A stretch of 64,000 nucleotides of DNA from Pedobacter frigidisoli (GTDB lineage: Bacteria > Bacteroidota > Bacteroidia > Sphingobacteriales > Sphingobacteriaceae). The notes beneath the pieces are model-generated. The model was not told the DNA's origin and made no database searches. It was given only the letters and a program-made list of their open reading frames with translations. The stretch is taken from positions 124,001-188,000 of the forward strand of contig NZ_SJSN01000008.1 of assembly GCF_004331675.1 (NCBI RefSeq), written 5' to 3'. The translations under genes were made by a program, and so were the position numbers. This document shows, one piece after another, positions 1 to 7,398 of the stretch (its first letter is position 1; each line of letters opens with the position of its first letter).

Positions 1-227
1 CCAATGGGAAATTTTGGGGGATAAAAACTCACCACCTCTTGCAACGGAACCAATGTTTTAGCTTGTCCGGCGAAAACTATTATCGAAATCCACACCGTTT
101 CTATAGCGTAAGGATCTGTTTTAATGGCTTTTATGATGGTTGCCATTCCCTCCTCAACTTGCTGAATTTGATCTCCAACCATTGATTCAGAAATATCTAT
201 TAAAAAGTAAATTGGTAATCTTCTCAT
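1..227 (-). CDS. TerY-like von Willebrand factor A protein (3' end beyond window)
   Basis: The frame opens with ATG at 227 and runs off the left edge without a stop, so only about 75 N-terminal residues are visible. It begins MRRLPIYFLIDISESM, nearly the same N-terminus as the two complete VWA proteins at 967-1602 and 1608-2246. It carries the MIDAS metal-binding motif DxSxS (DISES), where the paralogues have DTSGS. It starts one base after the stop of the small membrane protein gene at 229-483, so it belongs to the same operon. TerY-type VWA proteins are known companions of TerD proteins in tellurite and stress-response clusters. The family call is firm; the function is inferred from context. 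Confidence 0.85.
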   Translation of the reverse strand, partial: MRRLPIYFLIDISESMVGDQIQQVEEGMATIIKAIKTDPYAIETVWISIIVFAGQAKTLVPLQEVVSFYPPKFPI

Positions 228-228
228 A

Positions 229-483
229 TTATAAATAATTGTTTAACAGTAAGAACATAACGAGTAATGCGATCTGTGTCATATCCACAGCCAACCCCTG
301 CCCCACTTGAAATGGTTTTATTAAAGATTTTAGCAAATTTAGTATAGGCTGAAAAATGCTTTGAAAGAAATTAAAGGCACTTTGGTATGGCTTGTTTAGT
401 TTATCTTGGTGCGGTAATAATTTTGAGTATAGGAATAATCCGACTATCAAAACGTTTACAAAAATTTTAAAGGCTAATATCAT
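229..483 (-). CDS. Small membrane protein in Ter operon
   Basis: This 84-residue protein is not recognised. It has a hydrophobic N-terminal segment (about residues 3-19), a polar and aromatic middle with repeated PxxxxxF-type spacing, and a hydrophobic C-terminal segment (about 70-83). That suggests two membrane passes with a short extracytoplasmic or cytoplasmic loop. Its ATG overlaps the TGA of the upstream gene (ATGA at 480-483), and the next VWA gene starts one base after its stop, so translational coupling is likely. Its place among TerD/TerY genes suggests it is part of the membrane-associated Ter complex, but that is inference only. Confidence 0.7.
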   Translation of the reverse strand: MILAFKIFVNVLIVGLFLYSKLLPHQDKLNKPYQSAFNFFQSIFQPILNLLKSLIKPFQVGQGLAVDMTQIALLVMFLLLNNYL

Positions 484-965
484 AGAGAAATTACTTTACG
501 AATTTCTGCTGCAACGGTTTTATAACCCTCTTTTATTCTTTGATTGAAATTAGCACCGCCATAAATAATCACATTATTGGTATCTTCCAAATAGTTTACA
601 GAAAAGTAGGTGTTAACGCTATTTTGAAACTCCTGAATTTCTCCACCTCTACTTTTTTTATCAAACACGTCGAAAAACTGAACATTAAGGTATAAGCAAT
701 TCCCTTTTAATTGACTTGCCTTTACCGTAAACTTTCTACTATTGGCATTTCGTAAATCCAATTCTAGGTGGCGGATGTTAAAATTAGGCACCCTGAAAGT
801 TTCGTAACAGTTCAAAATTCCATCTAAAGTAGTTTCCGGAAAAAGATCTATTTCTCTTGCTGATTCATGATCTTGATAAGTGTTCTCATCGTTTCCACTC
901 GATGAGAATTTAACGATTAAGCTAATTATGGAAATAATTAAACTTACTGCTCCAAAAAATCCCAT
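480..965 (-). CDS. Membrane-anchored hypothetical protein in Ter operon
   Basis: I place the start at the ATG at 965 (protein begins MGFFGAVSLIISIISLIV), giving 161 residues. The upstream VWA gene stops at 967, and a longer start at 1010 would overlap it by 44 bases. The protein has one N-terminal transmembrane segment (about residues 3-19), a short acidic linker, and a soluble domain of roughly 120 residues rich in beta-type sequence. The C-terminus reads YKTVAAEIRKVISL. No catalytic motif or family is recognised. It lies between VWA genes in the Ter operon and overlaps the next gene by four bases, so it is probably a structural partner of the VWA/TerD proteins. Confidence 0.7.
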   Translation of the reverse strand: MGFFGAVSLIISIISLIVKFSSSGNDENTYQDHESAREIDLFPETTLDGILNCYETFRVPNFNIRHLELDLRNANSRKFTVKASQLKGNCLYLNVQFFDVFDKKSRGGEIQEFQNSVNTYFSVNYLEDTNNVIIYGGANFNQRIKEGYKTVAAEIRKVISL

Positions 966-966
966 A

Positions 967-1602
967 TTATATAACCATAGTAATTTCACTTGGTGGTGGC
1001 GGTAAGGCAACGCTCTCGCCCGTTCCTTGGCTTTTATTTCCCTGTTCGATGGTTTCTGAAACCCATTTAAAAAACTGCTTCAAAGTAGAACTATCGGCAG
1101 TATCCAAATGCACAACATCGGGCGTAAGTTCTTTTAAGAGTGCATCATTTGCAGAATGACCAGCAGCACAGCCCACAATTGCACCAAAATTTAGCGATTT
1201 AATTTTCGGTATCATCTCTCGGTACAACTGCAAATCACTTGGTTTTCCATCGGTAAACAAAAACAATAAGGGTTTCCAATCTCCTTTTTGGTTTGGATTC
1301 CCTTTAATTACATCAGCCTGCACTTTTTCGTACAACATCTCTAAAGCTTGGCCTGTATGTGTTGGTCCGCTTTGTGGGCAGGTTATTTCTGGAAGTTGAA
1401 ATGAGGCCAGTTCTGTTAGTGAAACAATTTCCTTAACCTCCCGATCGAACGTTACCATACTTAACCATAGCGAATCCAAGGCTTGCGCATCAGCTCTCAA
1501 CGTATTGATCATCCCACTCAAGGCATTGTTTAAAGCTTGAATGGGTTCTCCATACATAGAACCAGAGGTATCAATTAAAAAATAAACCGGTAATCTTCTC
1601 AT
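967..1602 (-). CDS. TerY-like von Willebrand factor A domain protein
   Basis: This 211-residue cytoplasmic protein is one VWA domain. The MIDAS motif DTSGSM lies at about residues 11-16, and further metal-site elements are TFD (about 51-53) and FTDGKPSD (about 116-123). The C-terminal proline patch LPPPPSEI recurs in the neighbouring paralogue. VWA domains bind divalent metal and mediate protein-protein contacts; TerY proteins do so in Ter stress complexes. No signal peptide is present. The stop is one base before the start of the next gene, and the gene begins five bases after the stop of its paralogue, indicating tandem duplication within one operon. Confidence 0.9.
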   Translation of the reverse strand: MRRLPVYFLIDTSGSMYGEPIQALNNALSGMINTLRADAQALDSLWLSMVTFDREVKEIVSLTELASFQLPEITCPQSGPTHTGQALEMLYEKVQADVIKGNPNQKGDWKPLLFLFTDGKPSDLQLYREMIPKIKSLNFGAIVGCAAGHSANDALLKELTPDVVHLDTADSSTLKQFFKWVSETIEQGNKSQGTGESVALPPPPSEITMVI

Positions 1603-1607
1603 AATTA

Positions 1608-2246
1608 TTAAACTACAATATTTAATTCAGATGGTGGTGGTGGAAGTTCTTTAAGTAAACTGATTTCTTTGCCTGCATCCTCAACCTTGGTAGAAGTTAC
1701 ACCAATTGATGCTGTTACCCATTGAAAAAACTTGCCAATACTTGCCGAATCCGCGGTATCTAAGCTCACCACATTCTCAGTTATTTGCTTTAGAACGGCC
1801 GTATCAGCTCCAGATCCTGCTGCACAAGCAACTGTAAAAGCAACTTTTTGACGCTTAAATTCGTTCAACCCAGGCAACCAATCATCGGTGGGTACACCAT
1901 CCGTCATAATAAAAACCAAAGGCTTCCAATCGCCTTTTTGTTCGGTTGTGGTTTTCATTACCTCATTCTCAATTCTATTGGAAACCAACTTTAGCGCCTC
2001 GCCCAAAGCGGTAACGCCCGTGGCCTTAATATCGACCATTTGAAATGATGCCAGATCGGTTAATGGAATAATTTGCTGCGCCACATTATCAAAAGTAATT
2101 ACGCTTAAAAAAGCGGTTTCAATAGCCTGCGGGTTTTGCCTCAAGGAACTGATCATTACCTGAACACCGTTTTTTACAGCCTCAATGGGCTCTCCACTCA
2201 TCGAACCCGATGTATCTAACAAAAGGTAAACTGGTAATCTTCTCAT
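1608..2246 (-). CDS. TerY-like von Willebrand factor A domain protein
   Basis: I set the start at the ATG at 2246 (MRRLPVYLLLDTSGSM), because this N-terminus matches both paralogues and the upstream gene ends at 2251. A longer reading from 2420 would run antiparallel through that gene's reading region and is rejected. The 212-residue product has the MIDAS DTSGSM, TFD and MTDGVPTDD elements of a metal-binding VWA domain and ends in ELPPPPSELNIVV, similar to the neighbour. It is likely a cytoplasmic scaffold or regulator in the Ter system. It is the closest paralogue of 967-1602. Confidence 0.9.
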   Translation of the reverse strand: MRRLPVYLLLDTSGSMSGEPIEAVKNGVQVMISSLRQNPQAIETAFLSVITFDNVAQQIIPLTDLASFQMVDIKATGVTALGEALKLVSNRIENEVMKTTTEQKGDWKPLVFIMTDGVPTDDWLPGLNEFKRQKVAFTVACAAGSGADTAVLKQITENVVSLDTADSASIGKFFQWVTASIGVTSTKVEDAGKEISLLKELPPPPSELNIVV

Positions 2247-2250
2247 ATTT

Positions 2251-2682
2251 TTATTGAGGAATATTATAAGTGTTGGTATTTTCGTTATTTGAGGCTGGAA
2301 TATTGTAAGGACTTCCGCCGTTATTTTGCCCTGGAATGTTATAGCTCGTACCCGTTCCGTAAGTTGGATCGTTCTGATTAATGTGGGCCAAAATTTCTGC
2401 TGTATAATCTTTTCCACCACTCAAAATAGTGTAAATATTTCCAATAGTGTACACGGGGCCCCATGGAATGCCCCACCAACCTAGAAAAAAGTTGGTAAAT
2501 AAATGCCCCAAACCTGGTGTAATTCTGCTTTTTCCGGGATGAATAAAATGAAAATCAGATGGATTATTAAAGGTCATTAAGATTATGGATATGCAATATT
2601 TATACATCACAAATTTTCCACCTTGTGCTACCAAACTTCTAATTTGATCGCCAGATAAACCCTCTATATTTTGAATGTTCAT
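2251..2682 (-). CDS. Membrane-associated protein with C-terminal YNIP repeats
   Basis: This 143-residue protein starts MNIQNIEGLSGDQIRSLVAQ, a helical soluble head. A hydrophobic, aromatic part follows (about residues 25-90) that includes FFLGWWGIPWGPVYTIGN, probably two re-entrant or transmembrane segments. The C-terminus is a low-complexity tail with the motif YNIP three times (SYNIPGQNN, YNIPASNN, TYNIPQ). Its ATG overlaps the TAA of the upstream TerD gene by one base (TAATG), so expression is coupled. I recognise no named domain beyond the GWWGIPWGP hallmark. A membrane anchor for the TerD/TerY proteins is plausible but inferred. Confidence 0.75.
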   Translation of the reverse strand: MNIQNIEGLSGDQIRSLVAQGGKFVMYKYCISIILMTFNNPSDFHFIHPGKSRITPGLGHLFTNFFLGWWGIPWGPVYTIGNIYTILSGGKDYTAEILAHINQNDPTYGTGTSYNIPGQNNGGSPYNIPASNNENTNTYNIPQ

Positions 2683-3341
2683 TATAGATAGGATTTAATG
2701 ATCAAATGAATAGTTTGCCCTAAAAAAGTATCAGCCGTTGGATCGCCAATGGCATCGAATTTCCATTCATCATTACGTTTGTAAAGCTTACCCATAATTA
2801 TGGCTTTTTTACCCGCATAACTCGATTCTGAAGATACATTATAAGATGCAAAAACTTCTTTTACCTGCGTTGGCGTTCCCTCGTACATTCTAATTTTGGA
2901 ATAAGGAATTTGAGAAAAATCTTCTTTACCCACGTTATTTAAAAAGAAGAAGATTTTAGAGACCTTTGGATCAATTTTCGATAAATCAACTGTAATAATC
3001 TCATTGTCTAATCCATCATCACCGCCAGAATCGCCTTGCAAATCATCTCCTGTATGCCTTAAAGCACCATCTAAAGAAACTAACTTTCCTTTTGGCAAAC
3101 CAAATTGTTGCAAAAAATCGATATTATAAAGTGGCGAATAAATGTGATCGCACAGGTTATTGTTCTCATCAATTAAAATGCAACTTAGATCTAAATCCAC
3201 ACTTTGTTTGTTGGTTGATAATCCCAAAAAACCCTTGGTTTCTATCGCACCCCAATTTACACCTACACAAAAACTGGTTAAAGTTGCTCCAGTCTCTTTA
3301 CGAAGATCGATTTTTTGCCCTTTTGATAAATTAATTGCCAT
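2682..3341 (-). CDS. Divergent TerD-family protein
   Basis: This 219-residue protein opens MAINLSKGQKIDLRKE, the usual TerD N-terminus. It keeps DLDLS (about 49-53) and HTGDDLQGD (about 96-104), the calcium-binding regions of TerD folds. The second acidic loop is expanded and altered (GGDDGLDNE instead of GDGDDE), and the N-terminal core lacks the GLGWD motif of its neighbours (it has GVNWGA). It ends in a KLYKRNDEWKFDAIGDP block as in typical TerD proteins. It is the last and most diverged of four TerD paralogues in the operon, so its metal binding may differ. TerD proteins act in tellurite, phage and membrane stress tolerance; the substrate here is unknown. Confidence 0.9.
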   Translation of the reverse strand: MAINLSKGQKIDLRKETGATLTSFCVGVNWGAIETKGFLGLSTNKQSVDLDLSCILIDENNNLCDHIYSPLYNIDFLQQFGLPKGKLVSLDGALRHTGDDLQGDSGGDDGLDNEIITVDLSKIDPKVSKIFFFLNNVGKEDFSQIPYSKIRMYEGTPTQVKEVFASYNVSSESSYAGKKAIIMGKLYKRNDEWKFDAIGDPTADTFLGQTIHLIIKSYL

Positions 3342-3355
3342 TATTTAGTTCAGTT

Positions 3356-3907
3356 TTAGTTATACTTATTCAAGAAAAATTCAAGTCCGTCTTTCATTCC
3401 TACGCCAACAGCCTCAAATTTCCATTCATTATTGCGTTTGTAAATTCTTCCAAACTCTACCGCCGTTTCTATAGAGAAATCTTCCTCCAGTTCATATTTA
3501 AGGATTTCATTTTTAGTACCATCGAATATTCTGATGTAAGAATTTCTGATTTGTCCGAAGTTTTGTCTTCTATTTTCTGCATCGTGAACAGTTACCACAA
3601 TACATATTTCTGCTGCTCCAGCACCAATTTTTGAAAGATCTACCTTAATTTGCTCATCATCTCCATCGCCATCACCAGTTAAATTATCACCAGTATGTTC
3701 TACTGCGCCATCTGGTGTTTTTAGGTTGTTGTAGAACACAAAGTGTGCATCAGACAATAATCTTTTATTCTCTCCTAAAACAAAAATTGAAGTGTCTAAA
3801 TCGAAGCTGCTGCCTGTAGATGCGCTGTTGGTATCCCAACCGAGTCCTATTGTAAATTGTGGGGCACTAATTGCCTCCCTTTGTCCTTTTTGCAGGTTAA
3901 TTGCCAT
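3356..3907 (-). CDS. TerD/TerE-family stress protein
   Basis: This 183-residue protein has the full TerD signature: MAINLQKGQ at the start, GLGWDTN, FDLDTSIFVL, HTGDNLTGDGDGDDEQ (a calcium-binding acidic loop), NSYIRIFD and RIYKRNNEWKFEAVG near the end. The length is typical of TerD/TerE (about 190 residues). It is most like the paralogue at 4656-5231, sharing the FSIETAVEFGRIYKR-type block. It lies 14 bases upstream of the divergent TerD gene and 67 bases downstream of the next TerD gene. TerD proteins are cytosolic calcium-binding proteins thought to associate with membrane-bound partners. Confidence 0.95.
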   Translation of the reverse strand: MAINLQKGQREAISAPQFTIGLGWDTNSASTGSSFDLDTSIFVLGENKRLLSDAHFVFYNNLKTPDGAVEHTGDNLTGDGDGDDEQIKVDLSKIGAGAAEICIVVTVHDAENRRQNFGQIRNSYIRIFDGTKNEILKYELEEDFSIETAVEFGRIYKRNNEWKFEAVGVGMKDGLEFFLNKYN

Positions 3908-3974
3908 ATTTGGTTATTTTTTTTAATGGATGATATTCTCTTTTAAATCAATAACATCCATTTATATTAATGTT

Positions 3975-4640
3975 TTAGTTTGCGTATTTCTTCAAAACCT
4001 CTAAGAAACTATCAGTTTGATGAGGTTCTCCAATTGCCCTGAATTTCCAACCCCCATCTTTACGATAAGCCTCAGCGAAAACCATGGTACACATGCCATT
4101 TAAAGAGGCATCGCCAGAAAGGCTATAACGTGTTATTTCCTTTCCATTGGCATCTACAGCACGAATGAAAGCGTTTTCTACCATGCTAAAATGTTGGTTA
4201 TTTTGTCTTCCCTGATAAATGGAGACTACAAAAATGATCTTTTGATAAATGTTGTCCAGCGCATCTAATTTCACGATAATCTGCTCATCGTCTCCATCAC
4301 CTGCGCCAGTTCTATTGTCGCCAGTTAGCCAAATATTTCCCGATGGATGGCGCATGGAATTGAAGAAAATAACATCGCCCTCAAAGAGACCGATTTGTCG
4401 CCCGTTTTGATTTACCGTTCTGCCTAAATTCATGATTTTATCATTACCATCAAGCAAGAAAGCAATGGCATCGAGATCAAACTCTTCTTCTTTAGCACCA
4501 AAAAGCTTACCTAAAAACCCAGTTTTTGCTTGTCGAACATCCCATCCCAAACCCATGGTAACTTTTGATAAATCGAAAGATTCACCTTTATCATTTTTAC
4601 GAAGATCAATAGTTTGACCTTTTACTAAATTTATTGCCAT
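3975..4640 (-). CDS. TerD-family stress protein
   Basis: This 221-residue TerD-domain protein opens MAINLVKGQTIDLRKN. It has GLGWD (about 31-35), FDLDAIAFLL (about 54-63), LTGDNRTGAGDGDDEQ (about 105-120, the calcium loop) and YRKDGGWKFRAIGEP near the C-terminus. It is longer than the two TerE-like neighbours because of an insertion after GLGWD (KTGFLGKLFG) and another before the acidic loop. The divergent TerD at 2682-3341 carries a similar GFLG insertion, so these two form one subtype and 3356/4656 another. It starts 15 bases after the stop of the upstream TerD gene. Confidence 0.95.
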   Translation of the reverse strand: MAINLVKGQTIDLRKNDKGESFDLSKVTMGLGWDVRQAKTGFLGKLFGAKEEEFDLDAIAFLLDGNDKIMNLGRTVNQNGRQIGLFEGDVIFFNSMRHPSGNIWLTGDNRTGAGDGDDEQIIVKLDALDNIYQKIIFVVSIYQGRQNNQHFSMVENAFIRAVDANGKEITRYSLSGDASLNGMCTMVFAEAYRKDGGWKFRAIGEPHQTDSFLEVLKKYAN

Positions 4641-4655
4641 ACAGAGCGTTATTAG

Positions 4656-5231
4656 TTATTTTATAATTTGACCTTTGAAATATTTAGAGAGGAAAAAAGA
4701 TAAATCTTCGCGGTAGCCAATGCCTGAGGCTTCAAATTTCCATTTGCCTTCGCGTTTGTACAGTCTGCCGAATTCAACGCCTGTTTCTATAGAAAAATCT
4801 TCTCCAAGCTCGTATTTTGCTACTTCCTCGCCACTATTGTCATCCACAATACGGATGTAAGAATTTCTTACCTGTCCATAATTTTGTTTGCGTGTAATGG
4901 CATCATGAATGGTTACCACAAAAAGAATTTCTTGAATATTGGCATCAACCTTCGATAAATCAACCTGAATGCTTTCATCATCTCCGGTAGCGCTATTTCC
5001 ACCAGTTGGATCATCGCCCGTGTGGTGTAGGGCCTGATCTGGAGAATCTGTATTGCCATAGAAAATAAAATATTCTTCAACTGGAATTAAGCGATTAGAA
5101 TCGATCATAAATGCTGAAGCATCTAAGTCGAAATCAAAGCCCGTTCCCTCATTCGGATCCCAGCCCAAACCAACAGTAATTTTGGATAATCCAATATCGA
5201 TTTTTTGCCCTTTTTGTAGATTAATAGCCAT
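4656..5231 (-). CDS. TerD/TerE-family stress protein, first gene of Ter operon
   Basis: This 191-residue protein is the promoter-proximal gene of the operon. It shows MAINLQKGQKIDIG, GLGWDPN, FDLDASAFMI, HHTGDDPTGG with a slightly changed acidic loop (SATGDDESI), NSYIRIVD and GRLYKREGKWKFEASG. These are the standard TerD calcium-site regions and C-terminal block. No signal peptide is present, so it is cytosolic. A good Bacteroidota-type promoter lies about 230 bases upstream (5462-5492). The arrangement of two TerD subtypes, each duplicated, points to in-operon gene duplication. Confidence 0.95.
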   Translation of the reverse strand: MAINLQKGQKIDIGLSKITVGLGWDPNEGTGFDFDLDASAFMIDSNRLIPVEEYFIFYGNTDSPDQALHHTGDDPTGGNSATGDDESIQVDLSKVDANIQEILFVVTIHDAITRKQNYGQVRNSYIRIVDDNSGEEVAKYELGEDFSIETGVEFGRLYKREGKWKFEASGIGYREDLSFFLSKYFKGQIIK

Positions 5232-5558
5232 TGTTAAAATTAATTTTTAAATATATTGTTTAAAAAAAATGAGATGTAGAAATTCCTGTATTGCATTTAC
5301 AACGCAAATAAAAGACAGACAAAAGCTGCAACAGCAATCCATAAAGAAATGCAGGCAATTTTTATCTTAAATAATAGGGATATGTGAATGGCTACAGCGA
5401 TCAGGATTGAGCGTTAATTTTATATCCTGCAACCCGTTTTATTTGTTTAAATGTTTATTAACAAATATATTATTTTGGAATTTAAATCCAAATTTGATTT
5501 CTATAAATTTGATATGTGGCCGTAACTATCGTAGGCCAATCAAAGCGAATCATAATTT
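5232..5558. other. Intergenic region upstream of Ter operon
   Basis: This 327-base A+T-rich gap separates the L,D-transpeptidase stop from the first TerD gene. It holds the promoter at 5462-5492 and, below it, about 220 bases of leader with no convincing ORF. I saw no strong terminator for the transpeptidase gene and no known riboswitch. Confidence 0.6.
5462..5492 (-). promoter_or_regulatory. Putative sigma-A promoter of Ter operon
   Basis: Read on the minus strand, TTTG (5492-5489) and TATATTTG (5469-5462) are separated by 19 bases. This matches the Bacteroidota -33/-7 consensus (TTTG and TAnnTTTG). The predicted start site near 5455 would leave an untranslated leader of about 220 bases. 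A dyad TTGGA-N7-TCCAA (5476-5492) overlaps the -33 box and spacer and could be an operator. Confidence 0.6.
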
Positions 5559-7127
5559 TTATAATCTAAATTTTTTCATAGCCACCCAAAGTTTATCATC
5601 CATTTGGTAAACGTCAGGGCGATATTCTATTTTGTCGTTTTGCGACCAAGCGGTAAAATAGGTAATAATTAGTGGAACAGCTTTCTTTGGACCAAACCAA
5701 GCTGGTTTCAATTGGAATGATTTTGTAGTATCTGCCTTTGCAGCCATGCGCTTTTTATACCATTTATTGTGCGTGCTATCCACTGGCGGCAAATCTACTT
5801 CGGCCCTTAATTTATCGTAAGTGTAAGTATCGCCCACTAATTTCTCAGCAAATTCCAGCGGTTTTTCGACACGTACACAACCATGACTAATCGCTCTATT
5901 GGTTAAATTAAAACCATTTTTATTGTTGGTATCGTGAAGATAAATGCTTGAACTATTATCAAAAATAAACTTGAATTTACCTAGTGCATTACCACCGCCA
6001 GAGCCTTGTTTAAATTTGAAAGGTAGTTTATCTCTCGAATATTTATTCCAGTTTATCGTATCGGGCTCTCCAACTAGTTTATCCTTGTAATACACGTTTA
6101 TATTACTATTAGATAGATAATAACGATCTTTTCTGGCCATCCAATAAATTTCGCTTTGCGCAATACTTACCGGAATATTCCATACTGGATTGGCTTGAAT
6201 CGAATTAATTTTGCTGAACAACAGCGGTGTTTCGTGGTTTTTGGGTTTATCATCTAGATTTCCAGATTTAGCAAAAGCCTTTAACTTTTCTTCGTAACCA
6301 TTTTCGCGTTTACCTCCAACGCAAACTTTCATCGAAATCACAGTATCCTGTTTATCAAACCAAGTTAATTTGAAATCGGGAATATTTACCTGAACATAAT
6401 TTTCGCCAGTTTCTGGCATTTTCCATCGAAAACGTTCCATATTCAATAATAAGATGCGTTTTTCATCAACAGCATCCGTAGCTAAATATGCTGCTTGCAG
6501 CGCTTTGTATTGGGTAGATTTGGGTTGAACAGCTCTTAAGGTATCGATTAAACTGGATGATGCCAATAAGCTCACCATCCCAACACTATCCGGACGTTTT
6601 ACCTTGATATAATATCTAGAAAAGATATTGCGAGGATTTACGACACCATATTTTAAATAATTATTGTAATTTAAGTAGGCATTTGCAGTTAATAATTCAA
6701 GCTTTGCTATCACCGAATAACTTTCGTTAACATTTTTGAATTTGTTGGAAGATAAGGTAGACAAAAGGCTTTTTATTTCATCAACCTTAAAAATTTTAGG
6801 ATTAATACCATGTACCGTACTATTTTGGAGATAGTTAGCCAGAGAATCTAACTCACCAATGGTGTAGAATTTTGTTACAAGCTTTGGCTCGTTAACATTC
6901 GATTTGTAAAATGCCTTAATTGTTTTTGGATTGATAAAGTCTTTCGACAAACTGTCCATCGATTTAACGAAAACGCTGTCGTAAGCAGCTGTATCGAAAT
7001 CTTTATAAATTTTATTTTTGAAATGTTCTGATAAAACCTTTCCAATCTCAGGAGGAGTTTTAAACCAACCACAGCCAGCAACACACAAAACAACAGGGAT
7101 TATTAGAAAGCGTAAGTTCTTCAACAC
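5559..7127 (-). CDS. L,D-transpeptidase lipoprotein (YkuD/YcbB type)
   Basis: L,D-transpeptidases make 3-3 crosslinks in peptidoglycan or attach proteins to it. The catalytic motif ISHGCVRV is present, with the nucleophile Cys at about residue 417 of 522. Upstream are an IYLHDT segment and a long N-terminal scaffold, as in YcbB/LdtD proteins. I choose a GTG at 7127 (or the TTG at 7124) as start. This gives a short lipoprotein signal peptide (KNLRFLIIPVVLCVAGC) with lipobox VAGC. A longer start at 7232 adds 35 odd hydrophobic residues and overlaps the -7 box of the his promoter. The protein is probably anchored in a membrane facing the periplasm. It is divergent from the his operon. Confidence 0.85.
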   Translation of the reverse strand: MLKNLRFLIIPVVLCVAGCGWFKTPPEIGKVLSEHFKNKIYKDFDTAAYDSVFVKSMDSLSKDFINPKTIKAFYKSNVNEPKLVTKFYTIGELDSLANYLQNSTVHGINPKIFKVDEIKSLLSTLSSNKFKNVNESYSVIAKLELLTANAYLNYNNYLKYGVVNPRNIFSRYYIKVKRPDSVGMVSLLASSSLIDTLRAVQPKSTQYKALQAAYLATDAVDEKRILLLNMERFRWKMPETGENYVQVNIPDFKLTWFDKQDTVISMKVCVGGKRENGYEEKLKAFAKSGNLDDKPKNHETPLLFSKINSIQANPVWNIPVSIAQSEIYWMARKDRYYLSNSNINVYYKDKLVGEPDTINWNKYSRDKLPFKFKQGSGGGNALGKFKFIFDNSSSIYLHDTNNKNGFNLTNRAISHGCVRVEKPLEFAEKLVGDTYTYDKLRAEVDLPPVDSTHNKWYKKRMAAKADTTKSFQLKPAWFGPKKAVPLIITYFTAWSQNDKIEYRPDVYQMDDKLWVAMKKFRL

Positions 7128-7198
7128 GTTAAAATTTAATACAAAATAAAATAATGCAATTTTAAAACACGATAAAGGCAAATTAAGTGCCATTATTT

Positions 7199-7228
7199 TT
7201 TGATTTCCCAATTCAAACACTATATTTG
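7199..7228 (+). promoter_or_regulatory. Putative promoter of histidine operon
   Basis: TTTG at 7199-7202 and TATATTTG at 7221-7228, spaced 18 bases, fit the Bacteroidota -33/-7 consensus. The transcription start would fall near 7235, about 38 bases before the His-rich leader peptide at 7273. Confidence 0.6.
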
Positions 7229-7272
7229 CCAACGCTTATCAGCTAACGTATTGATACTGGCATAAATAATTT

Positions 7273-7320
7273 ATGAAATTAACTTTGAACCATCACTTAC
7301 ATTTGCACCATCGCCAATAG
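7273..7320 (+). CDS. hisL: His operon leader peptide
   Basis: This 15-codon ORF encodes MKLTLNHHLHLHHRQ, with five histidines at positions 7, 8, 10, 12 and 13. It lies 78 bases upstream of hisG. Histidine is normally about 2% of residues, so this density directly before a his operon is the hallmark of an attenuation leader: a ribosome stalls on His codons when charged histidyl-tRNA is scarce and changes the RNA fold downstream. The stop codon lies in the loop of a hairpin (ATCGCC / GGCGAT, 7310-7325). The ORF and context are seen directly; the regulatory role is inferred from enterobacterial his attenuation. Confidence 0.8.
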   Translation: MKLTLNHHLHLHHRQ

Positions 7321-7325
7321 GCGAT
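7310..7325 (+). promoter_or_regulatory. Hairpin overlapping hisL stop codon
   Basis: ATCGCC (7310-7315), loop AATA, GGCGAT (7320-7325) form a perfect six-base-pair stem. It spans the last leader codons and the TAG. A ribosome that finishes or stalls in the leader would melt it, so it is a candidate switch element. Confidence 0.55.
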
Positions 7326-7336
7326 ATGATATGTTT

Positions 7337-7360
7337 GTTTTGTACTTCAAAACTTTTTTT
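7337..7360 (+). terminator. Attenuator-type intrinsic terminator of his leader
   Basis: GTTTTG (7337-7342), loop TACTT, CAAAAC (7348-7353), then seven T (7354-7360). The stem is short and A/U-rich but is followed at once by the U-tract, 16 bases past the leader stop and 38 bases before hisG. It is the expected place for an attenuator. Confidence 0.6.
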
Positions 7361-7398
7361 CCGTAAAATTATTTCTTGTTCATTCTATATTCAATACT

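Noticed and set aside
2247-2420. Upstream extension of the second VWA gene
   Set aside because: It overlaps the YNIP-repeat gene and breaks the shared MRRLPVY N-terminus.
7128-7232. Longer N-terminus for the L,D-transpeptidase
   Set aside because: It precedes a good lipoprotein signal peptide and overlaps the his promoter; the GTG/TTG near 7127 fits better.
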